Origin: an uncultured Oscillospiraceae bacterium
GTDB taxonomy: Bacteria; Bacillota; Clostridia; Oscillospirales; Oscillospiraceae
Direction of reading: 5' to 3'
Assembly: GCA_934572465.1 (NCBI GenBank)
Contig: CAKTLG010000045.1
Coordinates: forward strand, 1-9,619
Length of the DNA stretch: 9,619 nt
Shown: in pieces, positions 1-6,159 of the stretch
Numbering within the stretch: position 1 is the stretch's first letter
How the letters are laid out: the number at the start of each line of letters is the position of its first letter
Position numbers and translations under genes: made by a program
The notes under the pieces: model-generated
What the model saw: the letters and a program-made list of their open reading frames with translations, nothing else
Told to the model about the DNA's origin: nothing
The model's database searches: none

Positions 1-118
1 TGCACTTTTCCTCAGATCGCTCTGGGCGGGCGTTACCCGTTATCCTTGCCCTGTGGAGCCCGGACTTTCCTCACAGCGGGCCTTTCGGCCATGCCGCGCG
101 ACTGTCTGTCTTACTCGC
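1..118 (-). ncRNA. rnpB: RNase P RNA, 5' portion (3' part outside window)
   Basis: This is the catalytic RNA of ribonuclease P, which trims the 5' leader from pre-tRNAs. Read on the minus strand, it has the bacterial class A 5' signature in order: AGACAGACAGTCGC near the 5' end, a GGCC-GAAA-GGCC tetraloop hairpin (79-90, P3 region), then the near-invariant GAGGAAAGTCCGGGCTCC block followed by CAGGGCAAGG and GGGTAACGCCCG. After these comes GAGGAAAAGTGCA, which resembles the block before the conserved ACAGAAA segment. The 5' end is placed at about 118 because a strong promoter puts its start site there. Only about the first third of the RNA lies in the window. The identification rests on direct motif recognition and is secure; the exact 5' base is inferred. 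Confidence 0.95.
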
Positions 119-125
119 AAGGCTC

Positions 126-154
126 ATTTTATCCCATCGCAAGGGGCTTGTCAA
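126..154 (-). promoter_or_regulatory. Sigma-A promoter of rnpB
   Basis: On the minus strand there is a perfect -35 TTGACA (149-154), a 17-bp spacer and a -10 TAAAAT (126-131). Initiation about 7 bases downstream falls at or near 118, which matches the predicted 5' end of RNase P RNA. A near-consensus promoter is expected for a constitutive stable RNA. Confidence 0.88.
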
Positions 155-178
155 CGGAAAATCCGTTGCTATTTTCCG
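154..178. repeat. Overlapping inverted repeats between divergent promoters
   Basis: Two overlapping dyads lie between the -35 boxes of the divergent rnpB and murD promoters. One is ACGGA-AAA-TCCGT (154-166). The other is CGGAAAA (155-161) with TTTTCCG (172-178), separated by 10 bases. The second dyad encloses the murD -35 box. It could be an operator or chance symmetry in an AT-rich pocket. No regulator is implied by the neighbours. Confidence 0.35.
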
Positions 179-194
179 CGCTTTGCGCTATACT
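166..194 (+). promoter_or_regulatory. Sigma-A promoter of murD
   Basis: TTGCTA (166-171, 4 of 6 to TTGACA), a 17-bp spacer and TATACT (189-194, 5 of 6 to TATAAT). The expected start site is near 201, giving a leader of about 34 bases before the chosen murD start. It is divergent from the rnpB promoter, and the two -35 boxes are only 11 bases apart. Confidence 0.75.
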
Positions 195-235
195 AATAAA
201 CTATGGAACTTCTCAGCCCGAAAGGATGCGAGGCT

Positions 236-1618
236 ATGACGATACAGGATTATTTGGCTTCTCTTCAAGGAAAGACCGCGGCGGTGCTCGGCATCGGCGT
301 GAGCAATACGCCGCTCATCGAGCTTTTATGCCGCAGCGGCGTACAGGTGATCGCGTGCGATAAAAAGAGCAGGGAGGCTCTGGGTGCGCGCGCGGAGACG
401 CTTGAAGCGCTGGGCGCGCAGCTGCACTTAGGCGAAGGCTATCTTGACGATCTGCGCGCGGATGTCATTTTCCGCACGCCGGGGATGCGGCCGGATGTTC
501 CGGCGCTGCTTGCAGCAAAGGCGCGCGGCAGCACCGTAACGTCGGAGATGGAGGTCTTTTTCGAGATTTGTCCCTGCACGATCATCGGCGTGACGGGCAG
601 CGACGGCAAGACCACCACAACGAGCATTATCGCAGAAATGCTGCGCGCAGCGGGGAAGACCGTGTACCTCGGCGGCAACATCGGGCACCCGCTGCTGTGC
701 GACGCGGAGAAGATGCGGCCTGACGACTTTGCAGTTGTGGAGCTTTCGTCGTTTCAGCTTCTCGACATGAAGCGCTCGCCGCATATCGCGGTGCTGACGA
801 ATCTCGCGCCGAATCATCTGGATGTCCACCGCGATATGGCGGAGTATATTGCAGCAAAGGAAAATATTTACCTCCACCAGCACGAGGGAGACATTGCCGT
901 TTTCAACGGGGACAACGATATCACGCGCACGCTTTCAAAGAAGTCGGCCGTGCGCACGCGGCTGTTCAGCCGCCGCGAGGCGGTCGCTGACGGCGCATTC
1001 CTGCGCGGTGATACCATCGTTCTGCGCCGCGGCGGGCACGAGGAAGAGGTCATGCGTCTCGTCGACATCCGTCTGCCCGGGCTGCACAATGTTGAAAATT
1101 ACCTTGCCGCTGCCGCGGCGCTCGACGGCCTTGTGCCGGTCGAGGTCATGCGCGAGACCGCGCGCACGTTCGCGGGCGTCGAGCACCGTATCGAGTTTGT
1201 ACGCACGCTGCACGGCGCAAAGTGGTACAACGATTCCATTGCCACGAGTCCGACGCGCACCATCGCAGGACTTAATGCCTTTGATGGAAAGGTCATTCTG
1301 ATCGCCGGCGGATATGACAAGCATATTTCCTTTACCCCTCTTGCACCGGAGGTAGTAAAGCATGTCAAGCTGCTCATCCTGTGCGGCGCAACGGCAGACG
1401 CCATCGAGCGGGCGGTGCGCGAATGTCCTGACTATCAGGGGAGCCCCGAGATCGTGCGCTGTGGGAGTTTGCAGGAGTGCGTGCAGGTCGCCTATGAGCG
1501 CGCAGGGAGCGGCGATATCGTGACGCTCTCGCCCGCGTGCGCGGCATTCGATCAGTTTACGGACTTTGTGGAGCGCGGCAGAGTGTTCAAGACTCTTGTC
1601 GCGGCGCTCGCGGAATAG
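236..1618 (+). CDS. murD: UDP-N-acetylmuramoyl-L-alanine--D-glutamate ligase MurD
   Basis: Cytoplasmic Mur ligase that adds D-glutamate to UDP-MurNAc-L-Ala, using ATP, in peptidoglycan precursor synthesis. The protein is 460 residues, usual for MurD (about 450). An N-terminal Rossmann-like UDP-binding domain starts with LGIGVSN (18-24) and includes FRTPGM (79-84). The central ATPase domain has the P-loop GVTGSDGKTTTT (118-129), the ELSSFQL segment (169-175), NLAPNHLDVH (189-198) and AAKENIY (206-212), where Lys208 fits the carbamylated lysine. The C-terminal domain has HRIEFV (317-322), NDSIATSPT (332-340), AGGYDKH (357-363) and LSPACAAFDQF (431-441). The start at 236 is preferred over the in-frame ATG at 203: AAAGGA lies 9 bases upstream of 236, whereas 203 sits at the predicted transcription start. 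It stands outside any division/cell-wall cluster in this window and may be transcribed together with yunB and ligA. Confidence 0.96.
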   Translation: MTIQDYLASLQGKTAAVLGIGVSNTPLIELLCRSGVQVIACDKKSREALGARAETLEALGAQLHLGEGYLDDLRADVIFRTPGMRPDVPALLAAKARGSTVTSEMEVFFEICPCTIIGVTGSDGKTTTTSIIAEMLRAAGKTVYLGGNIGHPLLCDAEKMRPDDFAVVELSSFQLLDMKRSPHIAVLTNLAPNHLDVHRDMAEYIAAKENIYLHQHEGDIAVFNGDNDITRTLSKKSAVRTRLFSRREAVADGAFLRGDTIVLRRGGHEEEVMRLVDIRLPGLHNVENYLAAAAALDGLVPVEVMRETARTFAGVEHRIEFVRTLHGAKWYNDSIATSPTRTIAGLNAFDGKVILIAGGYDKHISFTPLAPEVVKHVKLLILCGATADAIERAVRECPDYQGSPEIVRCGSLQECVQVAYERAGSGDIVTLSPACAAFDQFTDFVERGRVFKTLVAALAE

Positions 1619-1642
1619 GGAAAAGCCCAGGGCGCATAGGCT
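1612..1642 (+). promoter_or_regulatory. Weak candidate sigma-E promoter for yunB
   Basis: CATAGGCT (1635-1642) resembles a sigma-E -10 element (consensus about CATACAAT, 5 of 8). An AATA-containing segment (GGAATAGG, 1612-1619) lies 15 bases upstream as a poor -35. The idea rests mainly on yunB being a sigma-E gene in Bacillus. The sequence match alone is weak, and read-through from murD is equally possible. Confidence 0.22.
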
Positions 1643-1666
1643 TTACCAAAAGCGAGGTGAAGCACT

Positions 1667-2362
1667 GTGCGGAGGTGGAGACAGCGCCGGCCCCTGTCTG
1701 GCAAAAAGCGTGCGCTGCTGGCGCTTGCATTCCTGCTTGCGGCGCTGCTGGCGCTTGCGGCGGTCGCAATGACACATTTGAAGCCCGTGCTCACGTCGCT
1801 TGCGACGGCGCGCGTGTCGAACACGGTCAACGGCATCGTCACCGCCGCCGTGAATGAGACGGTCTACAGCGGCGGCGTGGACTACGATCAGCTCATCTCC
1901 TTTGAAAAGGACAACGAGGGCAAGATCACGGCGGTCAAGAGCAATATGGCGGAGTTCAACCGCTTGCAGGCCGCCATCATCGACGAGGTGCTTGAAAAGC
2001 TCTCTGAGGTGACGACAAAGGAGCTGTCCGTGCCGGTTGGCACGCTGCTCGGCTCGCCGTTTCTGACGGGCCGCGGCCCGCTCATCCGCGTGCGGATGCA
2101 GTCGGTCGGCTCGTCGAGCGCGCATTTTGAAAACGCCTTCACATCAGCGGGCATCAACCAGACGAAGCACCAGATCTACCTTGTGGTAGACGTATATGTC
2201 AGCATCCTGCTGCCCGGCTTTTCCACGATGACGAAGCTGAGCAACACCTACGCCGTGGCCGAGACGGTCATCGTCGGCTCTGTGCCGGATACCTACACCT
2301 ACTTCAGCAACGGCGCGGACATGGCGCAGAACGCGGAGGATTACATCATGAACAACGGCTGA
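1667..2362 (+). CDS. yunB: Sporulation protein YunB
   Basis: Membrane-anchored sporulation protein of the YunB family. In Bacillus subtilis it belongs to the mother-cell sigma-E regulon and its molecular role is not well defined. The 231-residue product has a basic N-terminus (RRWRQRR, KKR) and one hydrophobic helix at about 15-36, then a domain facing away from the cytoplasm. Family-typical segments are FNRLQAAIIDEVLEKL (97-112), PVGTLLGSPFLTGRGP (123-138), AGINQTKHQIYL (161-172) and AETVIVGSVPDTY (198-210). The start is a GTG preceded by GAGGTGA (1654-1660) six bases upstream, an excellent ribosome binding site. The gene begins 48 bases after murD and ends 37 bases before ligA. The two halves of the membrane helix are encoded by a 17-bp direct repeat. 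Family assignment comes from the C-terminal block and is firm; function is inferred from the family. Confidence 0.9.
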   Translation: MRRWRQRRPLSGKKRALLALAFLLAALLALAAVAMTHLKPVLTSLATARVSNTVNGIVTAAVNETVYSGGVDYDQLISFEKDNEGKITAVKSNMAEFNRLQAAIIDEVLEKLSEVTTKELSVPVGTLLGSPFLTGRGPLIRVRMQSVGSSSAHFENAFTSAGINQTKHQIYLVVDVYVSILLPGFSTMTKLSNTYAVAETVIVGSVPDTYTYFSNGADMAQNAEDYIMNNG

Positions 2363-2399
2363 GCGCGTCCCGCGCGCTGCCGGAGAGAGGGAACGCACT

Positions 2400-4448
2400 A
2401 TGGACAAAAACCTTCGGATCGACGAGATCGTAACGCGGCTGAACGCCGCCTCCGACGCCTATTACGGCGGGCAGGAGGAGCAGATGACGAACTATGAGTG
2501 GGACGCCATGTTCGACGAGCTGACGGCACTCGAAAAGGAGACCGGTTACGTTCGTCCCGACAGCCCCACGCAGGTAACGAGCCATTCCGGCAATGAAATG
2601 GACGGCGAGGGCGAGAAGGAGGCGCACGAGTACCCCGCGCTCTCGCTCGCCAAGACGAAAAAAGTTGAGGAATTGCAGGACTGGGCAGGCGAGCGAGACA
2701 TCTGGCTTTCCTGGAAACTCGACGGCTCGACGCTTGTTGCAACGTATGACGGTGGAAAGCTCACGCGCGTTTTAACGCGCGGCAATGGTACTGTTGGCAC
2801 GAACATCACCTATATGGCCGCCGCCATCCGCGGCATTCCCGCAAAGATATCTGACAAGGGGCACCTTGTCGTGCGCGGCGAGGCGACGATCTCCTATGCG
2901 GATTTTGAGGCCATCAACGATACGCTCGAGGATGCGGATGACCGCTACGCAAATCCCCGCAACCTCGCCGCCGGTACGCTGGCGCTCGACAAGACGAATC
3001 TCGACAAGGTGCGCGAGCGCAATGTGACCTTCAATGCCTTCACGCTCGTACACACGGATGAGACCATCCGCTCATGGGGCGCGCGTATGGACTACCTCGA
3101 CCAAATGGGCTTTACGACCGTCGAGCGTGAGCACACGGACGCCGCAGGCTTGCCCGACGCCATCGCGCGCTGGACGAAAAAGGTCGATTCCGGCGAAATG
3201 GGCATCCCTGTCGACGGCCTTGTCATCACCTACGACGATACCGACTATGCTGCCACCGGCAGCGTGACGGGCCACCACGCGACGCGCGCGGGCCTTGCCT
3301 ACAAGTGGGCGGACGTCTCCGCTGAGACGATGCTCGACCACATCGAATGGTCGTGCGCGGCCTCGACCATCACGCCCGTTGCGGTCTTCGACCCCGTGCA
3401 GCTCGAGGGTACGACCGTCACGCGCGCGAGCCTCTGCAACATCAGCGAGCTCAAGCGACTGGGCATGGGCGCAAACGGGAAAACAAGGCTGCGCGTCATC
3501 AAGGCCAATAAGATCATCCCCAAGTGCATCGCCGTTGTAAGCGCGGAGGGGAGCTGCGAGATACCGGAGACCTGCCCCGTCTGCGGTGCAGCGACCGAGG
3601 TGCGCGTCAGCCCCATAAGCGGCGTGGAAACGCTGCGCTGCACCGATCCGAACTGTCCCGCCAAGCATTTGAAGCGCTTTGTGCGCTTCGTGAGCAAGGC
3701 CGGTATGGATATCGACGGCCTTTCCGTGCAGACGCTGCACGAATTCGTCAACCGCGGCTATCTGCGCGACTTTGCAGATCTCTACCAGCTGCGCCGGTAC
3801 GCAGATGAGATCGTCGCGCTCGATGGCTTTGGCGAAAAGTCCTGCGCCAATCTGATGGCGGCCATTGAAAAAAGCCGTGAGGCTGACCCTGTTCACCTCA
3901 TTTTCGCACTCTGCATCCCCAGCATCGGCGCGGACGCGGGCAAGAAGCTCATCGCGGCGCTCGGCACAAAGGGTTTTCTTGACCGTATCGAGAGCGGCGA
4001 GGGTTTTGAGGATGTGGACGGCATCGGCGCAGAGCGCTCAAACGCGATCCTGAACTGGTTTGCGGACAGCGGCAACAAGGATCTCTTTGAGCGTTTGCGC
4101 GCAGAGCTTACGCTCGCGGACATTGCGCCAAAGGTCACTGCTGAAGGCACCTGTAAAGGTCTTACCTTTGTCATTACAGGCGATGTATACCAATTCAGGA
4201 ACCGCGGCGATTTCAAGGCCTATGTCGAGCGGCAGGGCGGCGCGGTGACCGGCAGCGTCTCGGGAAAGACGTCGTACCTCGTCAGCAACGACGGGGCGTC
4301 GAATTCGTCAAAGACGAAAAAGGCGCGGGAACTGGGCGTTCCCGTGCTCTCGGAAGAAGAATTCATCGCTCAGTTCGGCGGGCCGGACGGCGAAGCCGGC
4401 CCCGCAGCAGAAGAAAACCGGCAGATCAGCATAGATGGCCTTCTGTAA
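2400..4448 (+). CDS. ligA: NAD-dependent DNA ligase LigA (divergent form)
   Basis: Seals nicks in DNA during replication and repair using NAD+. The 682-residue protein has the full LigA domain order. The Ia segment is about 11-45 (AYYGG, NYEWD). The adenylation domain has nucleophile Lys106 in KLDG, RGNG (127-130), VRGE (158-161), NPRN (185-188), DG (272-273) and YKW with Lys302. After it come an OB fold (about 315-385), a four-Cys zinc finger (Cys392, 395, 414, 419), helix-hairpin-helix repeats (about 470-555) and a BRCT domain (about 585-660) with a short acidic tail. Several usually strict positions differ: RGDG is RGNG, the lysine of DGvViK is Thr277, and the GRTG loop of the OB fold is replaced by AAST (320-323). 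Similar deviations occur, as far as I recall, in other clostridial ligases, so it is probably active and may be the housekeeping copy. A second ligase elsewhere cannot be excluded. GGAGAGAGG (2382-2390) supports the start. Confidence 0.9.
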   Translation: MDKNLRIDEIVTRLNAASDAYYGGQEEQMTNYEWDAMFDELTALEKETGYVRPDSPTQVTSHSGNEMDGEGEKEAHEYPALSLAKTKKVEELQDWAGERDIWLSWKLDGSTLVATYDGGKLTRVLTRGNGTVGTNITYMAAAIRGIPAKISDKGHLVVRGEATISYADFEAINDTLEDADDRYANPRNLAAGTLALDKTNLDKVRERNVTFNAFTLVHTDETIRSWGARMDYLDQMGFTTVEREHTDAAGLPDAIARWTKKVDSGEMGIPVDGLVITYDDTDYAATGSVTGHHATRAGLAYKWADVSAETMLDHIEWSCAASTITPVAVFDPVQLEGTTVTRASLCNISELKRLGMGANGKTRLRVIKANKIIPKCIAVVSAEGSCEIPETCPVCGAATEVRVSPISGVETLRCTDPNCPAKHLKRFVRFVSKAGMDIDGLSVQTLHEFVNRGYLRDFADLYQLRRYADEIVALDGFGEKSCANLMAAIEKSREADPVHLIFALCIPSIGADAGKKLIAALGTKGFLDRIESGEGFEDVDGIGAERSNAILNWFADSGNKDLFERLRAELTLADIAPKVTAEGTCKGLTFVITGDVYQFRNRGDFKAYVERQGGAVTGSVSGKTSYLVSNDGASNSSKTKKARELGVPVLSEEEFIAQFGGPDGEAGPAAEENRQISIDGLL

Positions 4449-4467
4449 GGACGGCGTTCAATACAGA

Positions 4468-4508
4468 AACGAGGACTGTTTCTCTGAAACAGTCCTCGTT
4501 CTTCTTTT
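4468..4508 (+). terminator. Intrinsic terminator after ligA
   Basis: A perfect 15-bp stem (4468-4482 with 4486-4500, arm AACGAGGACTGTTTC) with a 3-base loop is followed by CTTCTTTT. It lies between convergent genes, 19 bases after the ligA stop and just beyond the 3' end of the aminotransferase. The T-rich tail favours rightward termination. On the minus strand the tail after the stem is TCTGTATT, so leftward use is less convincing but possible. Confidence 0.88.
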
Positions 4509-4517
4509 GATATACGC

Positions 4518-5681
4518 TCACAGCATATCTCTGATGTGATCCAGCCGCTCCAGCGCCGCGTAGAGCGTTTCGTCCTTTTTCGCAAAGTGAAGGCGGATGA
4601 TGTTGTTGACCGGCTCGCCGAAGAACGAGCTGCCCGGTACTGCGCCGACGCCCGCCTTGCGGGCGAGCTGCTCGCAGAAGTCAAGGTCGCTCTGCCCCTT
4701 CTTGAGATATGGCGAGATATCTGCCAGCAGGAAGTACGTGCCCTCCGGATCGGTGAAGGGGATGCCGATATCGCGCATTCCGTCGGTGAAAAGCTTTTTC
4801 ATGTGCGCGTAATGCGCGCCGAATTCGTCATAGTAGCTCTGCGGCATATCAAGTCCGACGATGGCCGCCTCCATCAGCGGCGAGGCACAGCCCACGGCGT
4901 TGAAGTCGTGATACTGGCGGATGCGCATCATGATATGCTCCGGCGCGATGGCGTAGCCGAGCCGCCAGCCGGTGATGGAATAGGTCTTGCTCAGCGATGA
5001 GCAGGAGATCGTGCGCTCCCACATACCCGGAAAACTGTTCATGTAAACGTGCTTGCGCCCGTCATAAATGATGTGCTCGTACACCTCGTCCATGATGGCG
5101 TAGACATCGTAGCGGATGCAGAGCTCCGCAATGACGCGCAGCTCCTCTTCGGTGAATACTCTGCCGCTCGGGTTCGAGGGGTTGCAGATGATAATGGCCT
5201 TGGCGCCGCCGCGGAAAGCATCCTCCAGAACATTCGGGTCAAAGGAGAACGTCGGCGGGTTCAGGGGGACGAAGACCGGCTCGCAGCCCGCCATGATCGC
5301 CTGCGCGCGGTAATTTTCAAAAAACGGGGAGAACATCACGATGCGGTCACCCGGATCGGTCAGGGCAAAGATGCTGTCGACCATCGCCTCGGTCGAGCCG
5401 ATGGTGGCGACGATCTCGGTCTCAGGGTCGATGGTGCGCCCCATGAAGCGTCCGCACTTGCGCGCGAGCGCCGCCCGATAGTTCGGCGCGCCCATGGTGA
5501 TGGCATACTGGTGGGGGCCGGTATGGCTGACCTCGGCCAAGCGGTCGGTCATGGCCTTGGGCGGGTCAAAGTCGGGGTAGCCCTGCGCCAGATTGATTGC
5601 GCCGCACTCCTGAGAGATGCGTGTCATCCTGCGGATCACGGAGTCGGTAAAAAAGCGGTTTCTGCTGCTCATTTCCTGCAT
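4518..5681 (-). CDS. Class I PLP aminotransferase, methionine/kynurenine-aminotransferase-like
   Basis: Cytoplasmic fold-type I PLP enzyme that moves an amino group between an amino acid and a 2-oxo acid. The 387-residue protein has the complete motif set: INLAQGYPDFDPP (29-41), GSTEAM (95-100), NPSNPSG (167-173, Asn170 contacting PLP), DEVYEH (198-203, Asp198 and Tyr201), SLSKTYSITGWRLGY (229-243, Schiff-base Lys232 and phosphate-binding Arg240), and IIRLHFA (361-367), where Arg363 fits the substrate-carboxylate arginine. The INL-GQG/AQG-PDF opening is typical of the methionine/kynurenine/glutamine aminotransferase (YbdL/KAT) group rather than AspC. The actual substrate cannot be read from sequence. 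The start at 5681 is chosen because AAAGGAAGG lies 8 bases upstream; the in-frame ATG at 5747 overlaps the promoter -10 box and is rejected. The gene is monocistronic, between two rightward units. Confidence 0.9.
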   Translation of the reverse strand: MQEMSSRNRFFTDSVIRRMTRISQECGAINLAQGYPDFDPPKAMTDRLAEVSHTGPHQYAITMGAPNYRAALARKCGRFMGRTIDPETEIVATIGSTEAMVDSIFALTDPGDRIVMFSPFFENYRAQAIMAGCEPVFVPLNPPTFSFDPNVLEDAFRGGAKAIIICNPSNPSGRVFTEEELRVIAELCIRYDVYAIMDEVYEHIIYDGRKHVYMNSFPGMWERTISCSSLSKTYSITGWRLGYAIAPEHIMMRIRQYHDFNAVGCASPLMEAAIVGLDMPQSYYDEFGAHYAHMKKLFTDGMRDIGIPFTDPEGTYFLLADISPYLKKGQSDLDFCEQLARKAGVGAVPGSSFFGEPVNNIIRLHFAKKDETLYAALERLDHIRDML

Positions 5682-5746
5682 GTGCTCTGCCTTCCTTTCG
5701 TGCGCTCCTGCGGCCCTGCGCGCAGCGCCGCCTGATATTTGTTTCA

Positions 5747-5775
5747 TTTATCGCACAGGGGCGGGGAAATGTCAA
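5747..5775 (-). promoter_or_regulatory. Sigma-A promoter of the aminotransferase
   Basis: On the minus strand: a perfect -35 TTGACA (5770-5775), a 17-bp spacer and a -10 GATAAA (5747-5752, 4 of 6), with TGC immediately upstream forming an extended -10. Transcription is expected near 5740, about 59 bases before the chosen start codon. Confidence 0.78.
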
Positions 5776-5811
5776 GCGGTGCGGGAAAGTTTGACGCTTT
5801 GCCCCGATAAA
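5747..5811. repeat. Interrupted dyad around the aminotransferase promoter
   Basis: Three short blocks occur in mirrored order. On the left are TTTATC (5747-5752), GGGGC (5758-5762) and GTCAA (5771-5775). On the right are their complements TTGAC (5791-5795), GCCCC (5801-5805) and GATAAA (5806-5811). The block spacings differ between arms, so this is not a simple hairpin. The left arm is the -35/-10 pair of the aminotransferase promoter. The right arm has TTGAC and GATAAA only 10 bases apart, too close to act as a promoter. It could be a decayed duplicate or an operator; chance is also possible. Confidence 0.3.
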
Positions 5812-5836
5812 GCGGTAACGCCGTCCATGCTCTTTG

Positions 5837-5844
5837 TATAGAAT
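5837..5844 (+). promoter_or_regulatory. Possible sigma-E -10 element for the 5877 gene and spoVM
   Basis: TATAGAAT matches 6 of 8 bases of the sporulation sigma-E -10 consensus CATACAAT and lies 33 bases upstream of the 5877 start. No convincing -35 is visible at the right distance for sigma-E or sigma-A. It is reported because something must drive the rightward unit and the neighbours are mother-cell sporulation genes. Confidence 0.28.
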
Positions 5845-5876
5845 GAAACAGCAAGGACTGAGAGGAGGGGAGCGGT

Positions 5877-6065
5877 ATGTATCCCTATCAGGGCTCGCGG
5901 CCGCCCGGCCCGCCGCCGTTCGGCCCGTGGCGCGGCATCGGACTGTGCGCGCTGATGCTGGGGCTCGGCATCTTTATCGTGGCGATCTTTCCGGTGGGCG
6001 CGCTGATGTTTCTGGTCGCCTTTCTTCTCATCTTCTGCGGGATCGGCTGCTTGCGCAGATTTTAG
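5877..6065 (+). CDS. Small two-helix membrane protein next to spoVM
   Basis: I do not recognise a named family for this 62-residue protein. It has a proline-, glycine- and tyrosine-rich N-terminal tail (PYQGSRPPGPPPFGP), then two closely spaced hydrophobic helices at about 20-38 and 40-58 with a proline-glycine turn between them, ending in RRF. This predicts a small hairpin membrane protein. An ideal AGGAGG (5863-5868) lies 8 bases before the ATG, which argues strongly that it is translated. Its TAG stop (6063-6065) runs into the ribosome binding site of spoVM, and only 13 bases separate it from the spoVM start, so the two are probably co-transcribed and perhaps translationally coupled. A role at the forespore or mother-cell membrane is inferred from position only. 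The longer overlapping frame starting at 5834 lacks a good ribosome binding site. Confidence 0.75.
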   Translation: MYPYQGSRPPGPPPFGPWRGIGLCALMLGLGIFIVAIFPVGALMFLVAFLLIFCGIGCLRRF

Positions 6066-6078
6066 GAGGGATATTGCT

Positions 6079-6159
6079 ATGAAGATCGTTGTCTGGAAGT
6101 CTCCAAAGCTCCTCAGCTCGCTGCTGCGGCGTATGTTTGGGGTGAACGGGGAGGCATAA
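6079..6159 (+). CDS. spoVM: Stage V sporulation protein SpoVM (26 residues)
   Basis: A tiny amphipathic-helix peptide that, in Bacillus subtilis, sits on the convex outer forespore membrane, recruits SpoIVA and so anchors the spore coat. The ATG is preceded by TAGGAGGG (6063-6070) with 8-base spacing, and the frame closes with TAA after 26 codons, the same length as the Bacillus protein. The peptide reads MKIVVWKSPKLLSS, then LLRRMFG and a short tail. Compared with the remembered Bacillus sequence, identical positions are Met1, Lys2, Lys7, Pro9, Lys10, Leu12, Arg17, Met19 and Gly21. Pro9 and the basic face (Lys7, Lys10, Arg17, Arg18) are the parts known to matter for curvature sensing. It lies 13 bases after the small membrane protein and 56 bases before the sipL-like gene, with spoIVA one gene further on. 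That context, together with length and motif, makes the assignment strong despite its size. Confidence 0.92.
   Translation: MKIVVWKSPKLLSSLLRRMFGVNGEA

Noticed and set aside
203..235. Upstream ATG extending MurD by 11 residues
   Set aside because: It sits at the predicted transcription start, lacks a ribosome binding site, and adds residues outside the MurD family; 236 has AAAGGA at proper spacing.
46..363. 105-residue open frame over the start of the window
   Set aside because: It runs antisense through RNase P RNA, across both promoters and into murD in another frame; no ribosome binding site or family resemblance.
1622..1647. Terminator between murD and yunB from the AAAGCC/GGCTTT pairing
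   Set aside because: Only a 6-bp stem with an 11-base loop and no T-run; too weak to call.
3072..3896. Long 274-residue antisense frame inside ligA
   Set aside because: GC-rich shadow of ligA with composition set by the sense codons and no start signals; the same applies to 428-883, 935-1363 and 1643-2125.
5049..5735. 228-residue frame opposite the aminotransferase
   Set aside because: Arg/Ala/Gly/Asp-rich shadow of a gene with a full PLP-enzyme motif set; no promoter or ribosome binding site of its own.
5682..5747. N-terminal extension of the aminotransferase to the ATG at 5747
   Set aside because: That ATG overlaps the promoter -10 box, and the added Ala/Arg/Gly-rich residues do not resemble the enzyme; AAAGGAAGG points to 5681.
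5791..5811. Rightward promoter TTGACG with GATAAA
   Set aside because: The two boxes are only 9 bases apart, too close for sigma-A; no -10 lies at 16-18 bases.
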